DNA of 64,000 nucleotides from the NCBI RefSeq assembly GCF_003265705.1, contig NW_020312902.1, forward strand, positions 12,770,393 to 12,834,392, in the 5' to 3' direction. Below are positions 44,231 to 56,399 of the stretch, piece by piece (position 1 is the stretch's first letter; each line of letters begins with the position of its first letter). The notes beneath the pieces are model-generated. The model saw nothing but the letters and a program-made list of their open reading frames with translations, was not told where the DNA came from and searched no databases. Both the position numbers and the translations under genes were made by a program. Source of the DNA: Callorhinus ursinus (Eukaryota; Chordata; Mammalia; Carnivora; Otariidae).

Positions 44231-44586
44231 GTGGAACTAGAGGTTATTATGCTAAGCTAAATAAGTCAGTCAGAGAAAGACAAGTATCATATGATCTCAC
44301 TGATATGAGGAATTTGAGAAACAAGACAGGATCATAGGGGAAGGGAGGAAAAAATGAAACAAGACGAAACTGGAGAGGGATACCAACCATAACAGACTCT
44401 TAATCTCAGGAAACAAACTGAGGGTTGCTGGAGTGGTGGGGGGTGGGAGGTATGGGGTGGCTGGGTGATGGCATTGGGGAGGGTAGGTACTATGGCAAGT
44501 GCTGTGAATTGTGTAAGACTGTTAAATCACAGATCTGTACCCATAAAACAAATAATGCATTATATGTTAATAAAAAATTAAAAAAA

Positions 44587-45306
44587 GAGAACTATATCTG
44601 CTCTCATCCTTGCAGTTAGAGCTCCTGTGACAAGTCTCAAATTTATGCCCAGTGCCAACAGCCTTTGGCATTATTTTAATAATTTTTCTCATTGGCCAGA
44701 AAGGGACATTTTTACTCAGCTTTTACTTTATGAGGTTCTATTTTTTCAGGAAAGTTCCCTGAACATCCAGATCTCATGCTGTTTTCCTTTCAGTCAGCCA
44801 CAACACATAATGCTGTGGATGATTTGTCCTCTTTGTTATTTCTCACCTGTGGATTAAGAATAGTAGGGTAGCTGTCACTTCCAGGACCCTCTAAATAAGA
44901 GAGGACCCCTGACTCTTTATGTATGATAATCAGCTATCTGAAAGAGTTGTGTCTCCTTCTAAGCAATTCCCCATCAGGAAAGGTGGGGGATGCAGTTTGA
45001 TGAGGCTTTTCTAGGTGGTTGGGATGGAGCTGTCCCTAAAAGTGATGAGATCTTGCAATTAATAGTAACTATTCCATTATCATGATTATTCATTTTAAGC
45101 AAGATGTAGGGAAGGAATTGGCTCACATATGAGACTGGGATTAACATATAGATAGAAGTTACATGATCCCAGTTGTAAAGGTTAGAGAAATAGTTTGCAA
45201 TGCTGGGAAGCCTTAAAAAAATATGCCCAGACTCAGACTCCACCAGTACCAATACTTCTAAATAGCAGAGAATGGCAAAGAAACAAACCAACTCATTGTT
45301 CTCTTG
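44587..45306. other. Unassigned DNA
   Basis: No repeat or gene recognised. Confidence 0.4.
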
Positions 45307-45985
45307 CAGTGGTTCTCAAACTCTACTGTGCCTCCAAATGCCCAGATGGGTTTGGTAAAGCACCAATTTCTGGGTCCAACCCCTAGAGTTTCTGATTCAG
45401 CAGGTCTGGAGTGGAACACAAGAATTTTTCCTGACAAGTTCCTAGGTGGTGCCCATGCTCCTTGTCAGGGCCCACACTATTCTTGGGGTCCTCAAGTTCA
45501 GTTGTACTTTGGAATCACTTGGGGAAATAATTAAAAGCCACAGTCAGCTTCCACCCCAGGGCAATTGAATCACAATCCCCATGGCTGGATCTGAATATTT
45601 ATCATGTCTTTTTTTTAAATCTTATTTTATTATGTTATGTTAGTCACCATACAGTACATCATTAGTTTTTGATGTAGTGATCCATGATTCATTGTTTGCA
45701 TATAACACCCAGCGCTCCCTGCAATCTGTGCCCTCCTTAAAACCCATCACTGGGCTAACCCATCCCCCCACCCCTCTTCCCTCTAAAACCCTCAGTTTGT
45801 TTCTCAGAGTCCATAGTCTCTAATGGTTCATCTCCCCCCTCTGATTCCCCCCCTTCATTTTTCCCTTCCTTCTCCTAATGTCCTCCATGGTATTCCTTAT
45901 GTTCCACAAATAAGTGAAACCATTTTGTGCTCTTAAGAGTTTCTTGGGTGATTCTAAAGTGTACCAAGGTTTGAGAACAACTACC
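45307..45985 (+). mobile_element. hAT-Charlie MITE split by an L1
   Basis: The left terminus is CAGTGGTTCTCAAACT (45307) and the right terminus is GGTTTGAGAACAACTA (45968-45983), an imperfect inverted repeat. Internal text (CCCCTAGAGTTTCTGATTCA at 45380, TGGAATCACTTGGGG at 45510) is of MER58/MER20 type. Without the L1 it would be about 360 bases. Two overlapping MITEs are also possible. Confidence 0.55.
45606..45925 (-). mobile_element. L1 3' end, antisense, in hAT MITE
   Basis: Reversed L1 3' UTR of the long type: TATGTTAGTCACCATACAGT, TTGATGTAGTGATCCATGAT, AACACCCAGCGCTCC and TCTCAGAGTCCATAGTCTC, ending in GTTCCACAAATAAGTGAAAC. It is 5'-truncated. No clean target duplication is visible. 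Confidence 0.93.
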
Positions 45986-45997
45986 ATAGAATCATAC

Positions 45998-47103
45998 AAG
46001 TCCCACTTCTCATTGGACTTGTTCTCACCTTGTACCTTGCACTTCCAGGAACAGGCCGGGCCACTTTACTCAAGGATGGATCTTAGCATGTCAGGCACCT
46101 GCTCTAATCAATTTCTCAACTTCTAGGCAAGAAATTTAGGGGAATATAAATCTCTACATGGTGTTTCAGGCAGTGGGCAGTGTAAAAAGATAGCAATCCC
46201 TCTTAGGAAGAGAAATGTCTTCTCTATCTGTCCCTACATCTCTGTCTTCCTCTCCTCCACCCTTTCCAATGGAGACATTATCTTCCTTGGAGCTCAGTGC
46301 TGGATCTGCCAGAGGTCAGGCAAGGACACTGAAGTTGCTGCCATATGACATGCAGAGGATGATACCCCCCAGTGTGCATTCATAGTCTCCCACCAGCAAA
46401 GGGCATCAGCTAATTGCTCTATACTAGAGAGGTACCTGGAGTCAAAAATTCAGCTGAATTAATTGGCAAGTCCATTATTTCTGCTGAAGATAATGGCTTG
46501 TTGTGGTGCTGGGACTCAGCCGGAGAGAGCATACCACCACAGAGTAACTACCTGTGTCCCAGCAATCACTGTTGTGTCTTCCTCTCTGCAGCTACTCACT
46601 GCCTCTCACCTGCCCACTTCGTGGGTCTGGGATAGAAGTAAGCAGTGCTGGTGACATAGCTTGAGCAATGCTCCTTCTATATTCTCAGATGAGATGAGAA
46701 ATGCCTTGAGCTTGGGCATGTGGATGATCAACCAAAGAAGCAAAATAAATCATGCTGTCCAAAGGCCTCAAGAGATGCTCTGTTTTCTTCAAAAGCCCTG
46801 GAGCTAGAGATGAGAGGACTACAGAACTTCTGGGCAAAGGGGGTTCAGGACACTTCTTAATTCTCTGGCTGATTATGAAGGATCATTTAGGTTGAACTAC
46901 ATATTCCCTGAGTTCATTTTGGGCACCGATGCAACTTGAATTTTTCTGACTCTAAATGTGTTAGCCTCTGAAATCTTGACACAGTTCTCTTATTTACTTT
47001 AGAAAGGAGCTGGGGAGGAGTGGGAATGAGATAAGCCTCATTAGAAGGGTTTTCTCTCGCTTTTTTTTTTCTTTTCCAGCCTATTTGTAATTTTGTCTAA
47101 ACC
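45998..47103. other. Unassigned DNA
   Basis: About 1.1 kb without a recognised transposon. Two overlapping plus-strand frames (46414-46635 and 46463-46654) have no motif. Confidence 0.4.
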
Positions 47104-47356
47104 AGGGATTTTCAAACTCACAAATTTTGACATTTTGAACTATATAATTCTTTATTTTGGGGGTTTGCCTTGTGCCTTGTAGGATGTTTAGCAATGTCCC
47201 TGGCCTCTACCCACTAGATCCAGTAGCAGATAATCCCTGCCCATTCCCACCCCCCCTTACCACCTCCCTCTACCAGTTCTGACAGCCAAAAATGTCCCCA
47301 GGATAGGAGGGAGATAGGCAATGGGAAATTGTCACTGCTATGAACCACTGGTCTGA
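47104..47356 (-). mobile_element. MER5A-type hAT MITE, antisense
   Basis: CCAGGGATTTTCAAACTC (47103) to GAACCACTGGTC (47342), with GTAGGATGTTTAGCAATGTC, CCAAAAATGTCCCCAGGAT and AATTGTCACTGC between, is reversed MER5A text. Confidence 0.8.
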
Positions 47357-47954
47357 AACACCATCTATTCCTCTTGATAATTTTCTTGTGGGTTTTGGAA
47401 GTGCTGGCACTCATAAAGAATTTTATACTTTAAACGTGCTTTTGTGTGCGTTTGCTTAGTTGAGCCTTACAAGTGATGTTCAAGGTTGATAAGAGAATAG
47501 ATGGTTCTGAAAATCATACCTCAAATTCATGTCAGAGCTGGGGTAAGGACTCGGGTCTCTAGATTTGTAACCCTGCACCCTGTTACTGCCATCATTATAA
47601 GTGAGGCACAAAAAACCCCCCATGATGTCAAATTTATATCAGGGATTGCAGCTCTTCAGACCCTCCATGCTTATAACATCGTGTGTGACACAACTGATCC
47701 CATTCCTATGACTTTCATATTAACTAGAATCTGTAGTGGGCAGTCTATTTCTCTAACCATGTTGCCCTTGTGGCCTGGAAAGTATTGGAAAAAATATATA
47801 TATAAGCTGAGGGGAAGTGATGATACATTCTCCGGTCTTTACTAGCAGGTCTTTGTCAACTTTAAAGTGCTTTCCTAAATTATTATTCATATAGTCTCAA
47901 GGGTCAAAGCACATTCACATACCTAAGCTCTCTGACCCTCAGTTATTTTATTTT
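47357..47954. other. Unassigned DNA
   Basis: No repeat or gene recognised. The 114-residue frame at 47501-47845 lacks a motif. Confidence 0.4.
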
Positions 47955-48144
47955 AAAGGTTCATTTATTTATTTGAGAGAGTGCTTGTGCATGAGTGGGG
48001 GCGGGCAGAGGGAGAGGTGAGGGGAAGAAGACTCCCTGCTGAGTGTGGAGCCCAATGTGGGGCTTGATCTCAGGCTCCTGAGATCATGACCTGAGCTGAA
48101 AGCAAGAGTCAGACACTTAATCCACTGAGCCACCCAGGTCCCCC
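47955..48144 (-). mobile_element. Carnivore SINE, antisense
   Basis: Diverged copy ending GAGCCACCCAGGTCCCC, with GAAAGCAAGAGTCAGACAC as a small internal variant. The probable duplication is AGTTATTTTATTTTAAAG to the left and AGCTATTTTAAAG to the right. Confidence 0.93.
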
Positions 48145-48224
48145 TTACATAGCTATTTTAAAGATTAAACATGATTGAGATGCTTACCCAACAGCCCTGA
48201 TTTCATCTAGTTGTTCACTCCGGG

Positions 48225-48300
48225 TTTGTCCACCATAAACCCTGAGGCTATAAAAGTTAAGTGAGTTGCCTAAGGTCACGAAAGCATCAGGGAATTTGCT
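48225..48300 (-). repeat. MIR fragment, antisense
   Basis: TTAAGTGAGTTGCCTAAGGT followed by CACGAAAGC is the reversed MIR core. Confidence 0.5.
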
Positions 48301-50239
48301 GACTTCCTGTACAACCTACCTCAAGTCCTGTTTCCTCTCTGCTCAGGCTCTTCCCATGCTATTGTTTTAATGAATTAATATAGAACTTAAATCAGGTCTC
48401 CTCTCTTTCCTAGAGAAGACAGTTCCCATGAAAGGAATAAACCCAGTTAAGTGGGTTACTTATTTTATTCAATAAATAGGTATTGGGCATCTCCTTTGAA
48501 CATGTCATTGTACTCTCTTGAGTACTCTTTTATAAACTACTTCTAGACAACACTCAAATTTAAGAAATGTACCTGGGCGGTGGGAGGGGTGGGGGTGGAT
48601 CTGGTACATGTGTGCTCACAATGTGAATCTTCTTAGTAAACCTCTTTATGTTCCTACACTTGAATTGTTAATCCTATTATATGTACAAACCTTATTTACT
48701 AACTGTTCACACGTATGTGGACACACACCCAACCACAGCACTCAAGTGTCCTGTTTTCAAGTAGTCCCTTCAGTGCTTTAGTCAATTTACAGAGGCTGAT
48801 ACACTAACAGAGATAACTTTCTTTTAACTTCAAAGATGTAGATTTTGGCTTCATTATTATGATTGGTTACTTCTCCCAGTACAAGAAAGAGAGTAGGTGA
48901 CTATGCTGATGAGTAGGAGCTTTTGGTTTTTGAAACAAAAACCTAGGATTTTGTGCAAAAGAATTGTTTATTCTCATTGGATATGGCCTGAACCTAGGTG
49001 TAAAAAACGCACAATGCTCTCACTTTCCAGAGGCTCTAAGGTGGCCTCCTTTAACTTGCCTTGTATTGATTGGAAGAGCTCGGAATAATGACAGACTAGG
49101 TCATTAGAGAGGTGGCCTTTATTTATGAAAAGATAGCGATCAATGGGTCCACTGTCAGTCCCAAGTCTGACCTACATGCCCCAGCTACTTGGGACCATTG
49201 TGTTGATCAACCTGTACAGACAAACCTAAGCAGATTTTTCTGCCTTCTTGTATCAAAGTGGTCTGTTCCAGTGTTTCATTTAGTATTTGTCCTGTGAGCC
49301 TTCCTCTAATCCCTCATCCTGAGTGGGAAATAACAGTCAACAAGCCACTAAAAACTATATCACTTTAAAAAAATTAATTTCAAAACTTCAAACGCATCTG
49401 TTGAACTTGAATTTTAAAAGCTAGAGTCCTCTAAAAAGACCGTTGGCAGAGGTAAAATATTTTCTTTGTGAAGTGGTTTTTGTTTTGCTGTTGTTGTTTT
49501 TTTATAATCCAAGTGAAAATATGGGCTGTAGTCTCTGTGTTCTTCAGCAAACAGAACTTCATTCCTCAACATTAGCTACAAACTAGCAATGAAGAAAATT
49601 CTATTTACCTTCTTCCTTTGGTAAATAGACCAACAGGGTTTAAACTTTGAGAAATGTCAAAGTGTTCTAATCCCTCATTGCATATTTTAATTTACAAATC
49701 TTTTATTTATTTGCTTGTTTTTTTTTTTCCTTTCTTTAGACTACTGGACTACTGCAAGCTTTGAGTTTTGTATTTACCTACTTAGCCCCAAATCTTTTTT
49801 CTTCTTTTTTTTTTTTTCCCTTTAAGAACTTCGCTGGTGCTTTTTACCATTTTTAGTTGGGAAAACGAACAAAGCTTTTGTAGATTGTGTCAGCCCCATG
49901 TTAAGCTTTAATTTATAGAGTGACTTTGAGATTTGAAACAAGGTAATTGGCAGAGTAGTGAACTGTGGGAAATGTTTTACATGAATAAAAGGAAGGGAGA
50001 GTTGGTTAACAAATATTTGTTTAACAACTGCTGTGTTCAGAACCCTGTGTTCAGCAGCTCAATGGACAGAGGTGGTGCAAAGAAGACAGAAATGCTGAGA
50101 GGTTTACTGCATAAGTGGGGACCTGAGGACTGAAAAGACATGGGGAAATGATTTACAGTCACGTAGCAGAAGTCCTGAGTTACATAAGACAAGTAGAACA
50201 AAAGAAACAAAATATACTGGCAGGACGAGTATAGGTTAT
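48301..50239. other. Unassigned unique DNA
   Basis: Nearly 2 kb without a recognised transposon or exon. It contains several T-runs (49499, 49719, 49807). Short frames have no motifs. Confidence 0.4.
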
Positions 50240-50420
50240 GCCCCTACACCTGTGCTCAGAACATGGCTTCATCATCTGATAGCCATGAACTTGGGAAATT
50301 TACTTACACTGGGAAAATGTCACTTTCCCATAAGTAACATGGGCTTCATATTCTTTATGTAACAGGGTCAGAGGTAATACCTCTAACATATTGTGCACAG
50401 TACCTGATGCACACATAGGC
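50240..50420 (+). repeat. MIR SINE, sense
   Basis: GGCTTCATCATCTGATAGCC, TGAACTTGGGAAATTTACTT and TTCCCATAAGTAACATGG, then GCACAGTACCTGATGCACAC, follow MIR order. Confidence 0.65.
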
Positions 50421-50690
50421 AAAGACAGCACGGTACCTGGCATGGCAGTGGCCATGGTGGGTGTAATTTCTGTCACTGTTGTTGGTGCTTCTACTACCAG
50501 CACCACCACTGCTTTCATTACTACAATTATGATTTCAATTGCTTTATCCTTCCAGTCATTACCCATCTGTTTGGAAGGAAGTAGAATACTTCCCTTTGGG
50601 CTAAAGGATATGCAACTGCACATGTTTGTTTTAAACTCTACCCAAGAACCAACCTGAACATTTCCTTGGCAATTCGGGGTCTTTTCTGAG

Positions 50691-51625
50691 TCATACAAGT
50701 TTTAGGATTGTTTGTTCCAGCACTTTGAAAAATGTCATTGGAATTTTGATCAGGATGGCATTGAAGGTATAGATTGCTCTGCATAGCACAGACATTTTAA
50801 CAATGTTTATTCTTCCAATCCATGAGCATGGAATGTTTTTCCATCTTTTTGTGTCTTCTTCAATTTCTTTCATGAGTGTTCTGTTGTTCCTAGAATATAG
50901 ATCCTTTATCTCTTTAGTTAAGTTTATTCCAAGGTATCTTATGGTTTTTGGTGCAATGGAATCGTTTCTCTAATTTCTCTTTCTACAGTTGCATTGTTAG
51001 TGTATAAGAAAGCAGCTGATTTTTGTGCATTGATTTTGTATCCTGCCACATGACTGAATTGCTGTATGAGTTCTAGTAATTTGGGGGTGGAGTCTTTTGG
51101 ATTTTCCACATAAAGTATCATGTCATCTGTGAAAAGAGAGAGTTTGACTTCTTCTTTGCCAATTTGAATACATTTTATTTCTTTTTGTTGTCTGATTGTT
51201 GTTGCTAGGACTTCTAGTATTTTGTTGAAAAATAGTGGCGAGAGTGGGCATCCTTGATGTGTTCCTGATCTTAAGGGAAAGGCTCTCATCTTTTCCCCAT
51301 TGAGGATGATATTCACTGTGGGTTTTTCATAGATGGCTTTTATGAACTTGAGGAATATTCCCTTTATCCTTATACTCTGAAGAGTTTTAATCAGGAAAGG
51401 ATGCTGTATTTTGTCAAATGCTTTTTCTGCATCAGTTGAGAAGACCATATGGCTCTTCTCTCTCCTCTTATTAATGTGTTCTATCACATTGATTGATTTG
51501 CGAATGCTGAACCACACTTGCATCCCGGGGATAAATCCCACTTGGTCGTGGTGGATGATCCTTTTAATGTATTGTTCGATCCTATTAGCTAGGATTTTGT
51601 TGAGGATTTTGGAATCCATATTCAT
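50691..51625 (-). pseudogene. L1 reverse transcriptase fragment, inverted part A
   Basis: Minus-strand frames at 50939-51625 (228 residues) and 50691-50873 encode the middle of ORF2. The RT palm is recognisable: [16 protein letters not shown] (the catalytic Asp block), [14 protein letters not shown], and [16 protein letters not shown], where the usual FADD reads FTDD but both aspartates remain. The 50691 piece is the segment after the palm ([19 protein letters not shown]). The endonuclease is absent. Confidence 0.93.
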
Positions 51626-51986
51626 CAGGGATATTGGTCTGAAATTCTCCTTTTTGATGAGGTCTTTGCCTGGTTTGGGGATTAAGGTAATGCTGGCCTC
51701 ATAGAATGAGTCTGGAAGCTTTCCTTTTGTTTCTATTTTTTTGAAACAGCTTCAGGAGAATAGGTATTATTTCTTTTTTGAATATTTGGTAGAATTCTGC
51801 AGGGAATCCATCATGCCCTGGACTCTTGTTTTCTGGGAGGTTTTTGATCACTGCTTCAATCTCGTCACTGGTTATTGGCCTATTCAGTTGTCATTTCTTC
51901 CTGTTTCAGTCTTGGGAGTTTATAGGTTTCCAGGAAGGCATCCATTTCATCCAGGTTACTCAGTTTATTGGCATATAGTTGTTGAT

Positions 51987-52482
51987 ATTAACAAAGCTGG
52001 GGGCATCACGTTGCCCGATTTCAAGCTATATTACAAAGCAGTGATCACCAAGACAGCATGGTACCAGCACAAAAACATACATATAGACCAATGGAACAGA
52101 ATAGAGAGCCCAGATATGGACCCTTAACTCTATGGTCAAATAATCTTCAACAAAGCAGGAAAAAATATGCAATGGAAAAAAGACAGTCTCCTCAATAAAT
52201 GGTGCTGGGAAAATTGGGCAGTTATATAGGAAGAATGAAACTCAACCATTCTCTAACACCATACACAAAGATAAACTCAAAATGGATGAAAGACCTCAAT
52301 GTGAGACAGGAATCCATCAAAATCCTAGAGGAGAACATAGGCAGTAACCTCTTTGACATTGGCCACAGCAACTTCTTTCAAGATACATCTCCAAAGGCTA
52401 GTGAAACAAAAACAAAAATGAACTTTTGGGACTTCACCAAAATAAAAACCTTTGGCACAGCAAAGGAAACAGTCAATAAAAC
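51987..52482 (+). pseudogene. L1 ORF2 fragment, forward part B
   Basis: ORF2 text from [20 protein letters not shown] to KETVNKT, forward. It continues almost directly from where part A stops in L1 coordinates. Its frames at 51741-52127 and 52199-52591 read into neighbouring non-L1 or reversed sequence. Confidence 0.88.
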
Positions 52483-52493
52483 ATACAATATAT

Positions 52494-52703
52494 CATTAGT
52501 TTTGTTTTTGTTTTTGTTTTTTGTTTGTTTTTCCCCTTTAAATTTTTTTATTGTTATGTTAATCACCATACATTATACCATTAGTTTGTGATGTAATGTT
52601 TCTTGATTCATTGTTTGTGCATAACACCCAGTGCTCCACACAGAACGTGCCCTCTTTAATACCCATCACCAGGCCAACCTATCCCCCACCCCCCATTAGT
52701 TTT
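52494..52703 (-). mobile_element. Short L1 3' end nested in part C
   Basis: A second reversed L1 3' terminus of about 190 bases (52504-52693), starting with a T/G-rich tail and TTGTTATGTTAATCACC, inserted in the 3' UTR of the larger L1. The duplication CATTAGTTTT is at 52494-52503 and 52694-52703. Confidence 0.9.
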
Positions 52704-53580
52704 TGATGTGGTGATCCACGATTCATTGTTTTTGTATAACACCCAGTGCTCCGTGCAGAGTGTGCCCTCTTTAATACCCATCACCAGGCCAACACATCCC
52801 CCACCCCACCCCCAAAACCCTCAGTTTGCTTCTCAGAGTCCATAGTCTCTCATGGTTCATCTCCCCCTCGGATTTCCCCCCCTTCATGTTTCCCTTCCTT
52901 CTCCTAACGTCCTCTGTGTTATTCCTTACGTTCCACAAACAAGTGAAACCATGTGATAATTGGCTTTCTCTGCTTGACTTATTTCACTTAGCATAATCTC
53001 CTCCAGTCCCATCCATGCTGATGTAAAAGTTGGGTATTCATCCTTTCTGATGGCTGAGTCATATTCCATTGTATATATGGACCATATCTTCTTATCCATT
53101 CATCTGTTGTAGGGTATCTCGGCTCTTTCTGCAGTTTGGCTATTGCAGATATTGCTGCTATGAACGTTGGGGTGCATATGGCCCTTCTTTTCACTACATC
53201 TGTGTCTTTGGGGTAAATACTCAGGAGTGCAATTACTGGGTCATAGAGTAGCTCTATTTTTAATTTTTTGAGGCACCTCCACAGTGTTTTCCAAAGTGGC
53301 TGTACCAACTTGCATTCCCACCAACAGTGTAAGAGGATTCTTCTTTCTCCACAACCTCTCCAACATTTGTTGTTTCTTGCCTTGTCAATTTTTGCCGTTC
53401 TAACTGGTGTAAGATGGTATCTCAATGTGGTTTTGATTTGAAGTTCCTTGATGGCTAATGATGATGAACTTTTTTTTCATGTATCTGTTAGCCATTTGTA
53501 TGTCTTCTTTGGAGAAGTGTCTGTTCATGTTTTCTGCCCATTTTTTGACTTAATTATTTGTTTTTTGGGTGTTGAGTTTG

Positions 53581-53781
53581 AGAAGTTCTTTTTTTTTAAG
53601 ATTTTATTTATTTATTTGAGAGAGAGAGAGAGAACAGAGGGAGAGTGAGAGAGAGAAGCAGACTCCCAGCTGAGCAGAGAGCCCAATGTGGGGCTTGATC
53701 CCAGGACCCTGAGATCATGACTTGAGCCATAGGCAGACGCTTAACTGACTGAGCCATGCAGACACCCCAAAGAAGTTCTTT
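53581..53781 (-). mobile_element. Carnivore SINE, antisense, in L1
   Basis: The body is 53592-53768, with a diverged head (GAGCCATGCAGACACCCC). It is flanked by the perfect 11-bp duplication AGAAGTTCTTT at 53581-53591 and 53771-53781. It entered the L1 ORF2 end. Confidence 0.95.
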
Positions 53782-53923
53782 ATAGATCTTGGATGCCAGC
53801 CCTTTATCTGTAGTGTCATTTGCAAATATCTTCTCCCATTCTGTGGGTTGCCTCTTTGTTTTATTGACTATTTACTAATATAACATAATAAAATAAAATT
53901 TAAAAAAGGACCAATTGGAAGAT

Positions 53924-54592
53924 TTAAGTTTATAGTGTTCCATTCTGGAATTCCAGAAGTCCTATAGGACTGTCATCTCGCTTTCTATGCAATGGTCCTA
54001 GACCACTGCTTCTTTGTTATTCTGAAGAACGGAGTCTTTGGAAGGCTCGCTAGCAGAGAGAGTTACACAAACAACATGTCAGATGCTTTTGATGGCCCCG
54101 GTCTACTGCTGAATGCTTGATTTTCAACAGCAGCAACCACCACCCAATCATCCAGATGGTATTCTATCACTGAGCCATAGTAAAAATGGGGATTTCACTG
54201 GGGTCTTTACATCCTGGAGAGTTGTATGGTTTGTCTTTACAAGAAGGGATATATTTTTTTTAATTGGTTATCCCTTTCCTGCTGGCCATGCTTCTGTCCA
54301 CAATTATTTTCCTTGCCTTTACAGGATACCTTACTCACTGTGACAGTAGCCAACACTACACAGGTTCTGACCAAGGAAACCACAAACAGTGAAAGATGCA
54401 AGACATTGGGTACAATCTCTCCTGGACAGAATACAAGTATCGAGGAGAGAGTATGGTTCTTACTATTTTAGATAAAGATGTACTTACATTATATATTTTT
54501 TCATTATTCCTGTTCTTTAATTGGACTCTATTGGCTGAAAATATCCATAGTCAAGAAAGAACTCTTCCACCATGAGAGGGAAGGAACAAAAC
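53924..54592. other. Unassigned DNA
   Basis: No repeat or gene recognised. Confidence 0.4.
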
Positions 54593-54816
54593 AAAATGAA
54601 ACATGAAGGGCGCCTGGGTGGCTCAGTCATTGGGCGTCTGCCTTCGGCTCAGGTCATGATCCCGGGGTCCTGGGATCGAGCCCCGCAATGGGCTCCCTGC
54701 TCGGTGGGAAGCCTGATTCTCCCTCTCCCACTCCCTCTGTTTGTGTTCCCTCTCTCGCTGTGTCTCCCTCTGTCAAATAAGTAAAATCTTAAAAAAAAAA
54801 AAAAAATGAAACATGA
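54593..54816 (+). mobile_element. Carnivore SINE, sense, young-looking
   Basis: The body is 54607-54802, with intact CpGs in the head (GGGCGCCTGGGTGG, GGGATCGAGCCCCGC) and a 16-base A-tail. It is flanked by the perfect 14-bp duplication AAAATGAAACATGA at 54593-54606 and 54803-54816. This is one of the youngest-looking SINEs here. Confidence 0.97.
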
Positions 54817-56399
54817 TTCCATTGAAATGAAGCTGAGGCTGCCCCAGGCCAGGTACTCTCAACCAAGGCAAAAAGTCAGAAGTGGTAGGAGAGGTTGCAG
54901 TGTTGCCCAGAATGGTTGACTCTCACTATCAAGGGACTTAGGACTCTGTTACATAATGGAAACAAGAAAGAGTATGATAGATGTTAGAGGATCCCCTTAA
55001 ACATTAGTACTGTTTTATTCAAGGATAAATGTTAATGGAAGACTGCAGGACTCCCATATACACAATGCCATCACAAGCTCACTTCCCTCAGGAAAACTTC
55101 TGGTTGCTGTACTTGCTGAGGGCAATTTGAATGTGGAGTCAATAGTGGAGAAAAGTTAACATAAATACCAATTATGCCCTTGGGGCCAGTTACAGAAACA
55201 AGAACTGTAAAATTGCCTTATTTATTTTGTTTTGGTGTTTGCCATGTATATACATACCTATATATCCATCTATTTCTATAGTCATCTTATAAACTGATTT
55301 TCCTCTTCATTCTTGCTTGGCCCCATTATTTGACATATGATGGTATACTGATGGTTGATTATACAATATAGCCCACACGTTACGGGACATTAAGACAGGA
55401 TCATTGTAATGGCCATAAGAACACTCCCCACAGATTCCCAACCATAGGGTGTGTAATTGACCAAGGTCTTCAGCTGCTGTGCTCTGAAATCCAAAACTGC
55501 ATTAGTGCTGGGGCCATGCCTTGCATGAGTTGTTCCAAGCCAATGACTGAACATGACAGCAATACTAAAACAGGCTCTTTCCTAGGAGACATGCAGAATT
55601 TTGGCTCAGGACTCCTCAATAGCCCGCCTGAATTTTCCTTGGACTGCACAGTAGCTAAGGATGCTCCCACTCTACTTCCCTTCCTCCTCTCCTTCGCTGA
55701 GGTGGGCGACAGGCGTCAGACCTCTTAATATCTTGATACCTCTCCCAACCTCTCCTAGCTCTCTCGTTTTCTTTTACAGGGGTTTCCTGGGAAATCCCTT
55801 GACTATTTAATTTGTAAATGTTTTAATAGGCATAGAATCATTGCATATTTAATCCCATCTTGTCCTCTGCTTTCCAGACAAACACCATCATCATAAAATA
55901 AGAAGAATAAACATTATGTAGAGATTCTGGGTTTAGAATAGGGTACAATAACCATGAAATTCTGGGCTGCACTTTTTTGATAAGGAAGTAAAAGAGGCAT
56001 ATGAGGAATGGGATATTGTTAGGAAAGAACTGTCTTTCCTTACATTTCTTCTAAGAACTAGCAGTTGGAAAGAAAGCAGTTGTGGGTAGTCAAAATGGCA
56101 GATTTCACAGATGACTGCCAGCATCATTAACCCCTTTTCTCTAGGTCTGGCCCATGGTCGGTGGTATGGAGGGTCTCTCATTGGCGGTGTCACCAGTACA
56201 AGCTGTGTGTACGTGCTTAGCAACAGCAGCATGAGAGTTTTGAGGGACCATTTGTCAGCAGCAGAGTTGGTATCATTCTTGCTGCCTAGTGAGCGTCCAG
56301 GCCCTCCAACATTCTCAGATTGTGTGAGCTTTCATAATTCCTGTTTTGTTTCCAACTCCTATCATTACTTCCTCCTGTTTGCAAATAAGAACCCGGACT
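54817..56399. other. Unassigned unique DNA
   Basis: About 1.6 kb without a recognised transposon. The 112-residue frame at 56111-56449 has no motif and runs into a repeat. Confidence 0.4.

Larger units (their letters stand above)
42888..44586 (+). mobile_element. Truncated carnivore L1, itself hit by another L1
   Basis: A 5'-truncated L1 made of ORF2 C-terminal text at 42888-43190, an inserted second L1 at 43191-43670, and the rest of ORF2 plus 3' UTR at 43671-44586. The 3' end is the shorter type, stopping after ATGCATTATATGTTAATAAA. The reading frame is broken in several places. A (GT)22 microsatellite has grown inside it. Confidence 0.95.
52483..53869 (-). pseudogene. L1 ORF2 end and 3' UTR, inverted part C
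   Basis: Reversed L1 from the 3' UTR (52483-52503, then 52704 onward) to the ORF2 C-terminus. The minus-strand frame at 52988-53425 contains the cysteine-rich [17 protein letters not shown] segment. The segment ends in GTTTTATTGACT (53858-53869), the exact reverse complement of the end of part B (52471-52482). Confidence 0.88.
50644..53923 (+). mobile_element. Rearranged L1 with alternating orientation
   Basis: One L1 of which three consecutive parts are present but not collinear: part A (50662-51967, reversed), part B (about 51987-52482, forward), and part C (52483-53869, reversed, with two later insertions). A forward 3' remnant with A-rich tail follows (53870-53905). Possible diverged 18-bp target duplications are AAGAACCAACCTGAACAT (50644) and AAGGACCAATTGGAAGAT (53906). 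Reversal of A fits twin-primed insertion. Reversal of C looks like a separate inversion. Confidence 0.8.

Noticed and set aside
50391..50657. Overlapping plus- and minus-strand frames of 88 and 132 codons
   Set aside because: The composition is simple, with alternating Thr/Val-rich codons from repeated ACC/GTT text, and the left part is MIR. There is no coding signal.
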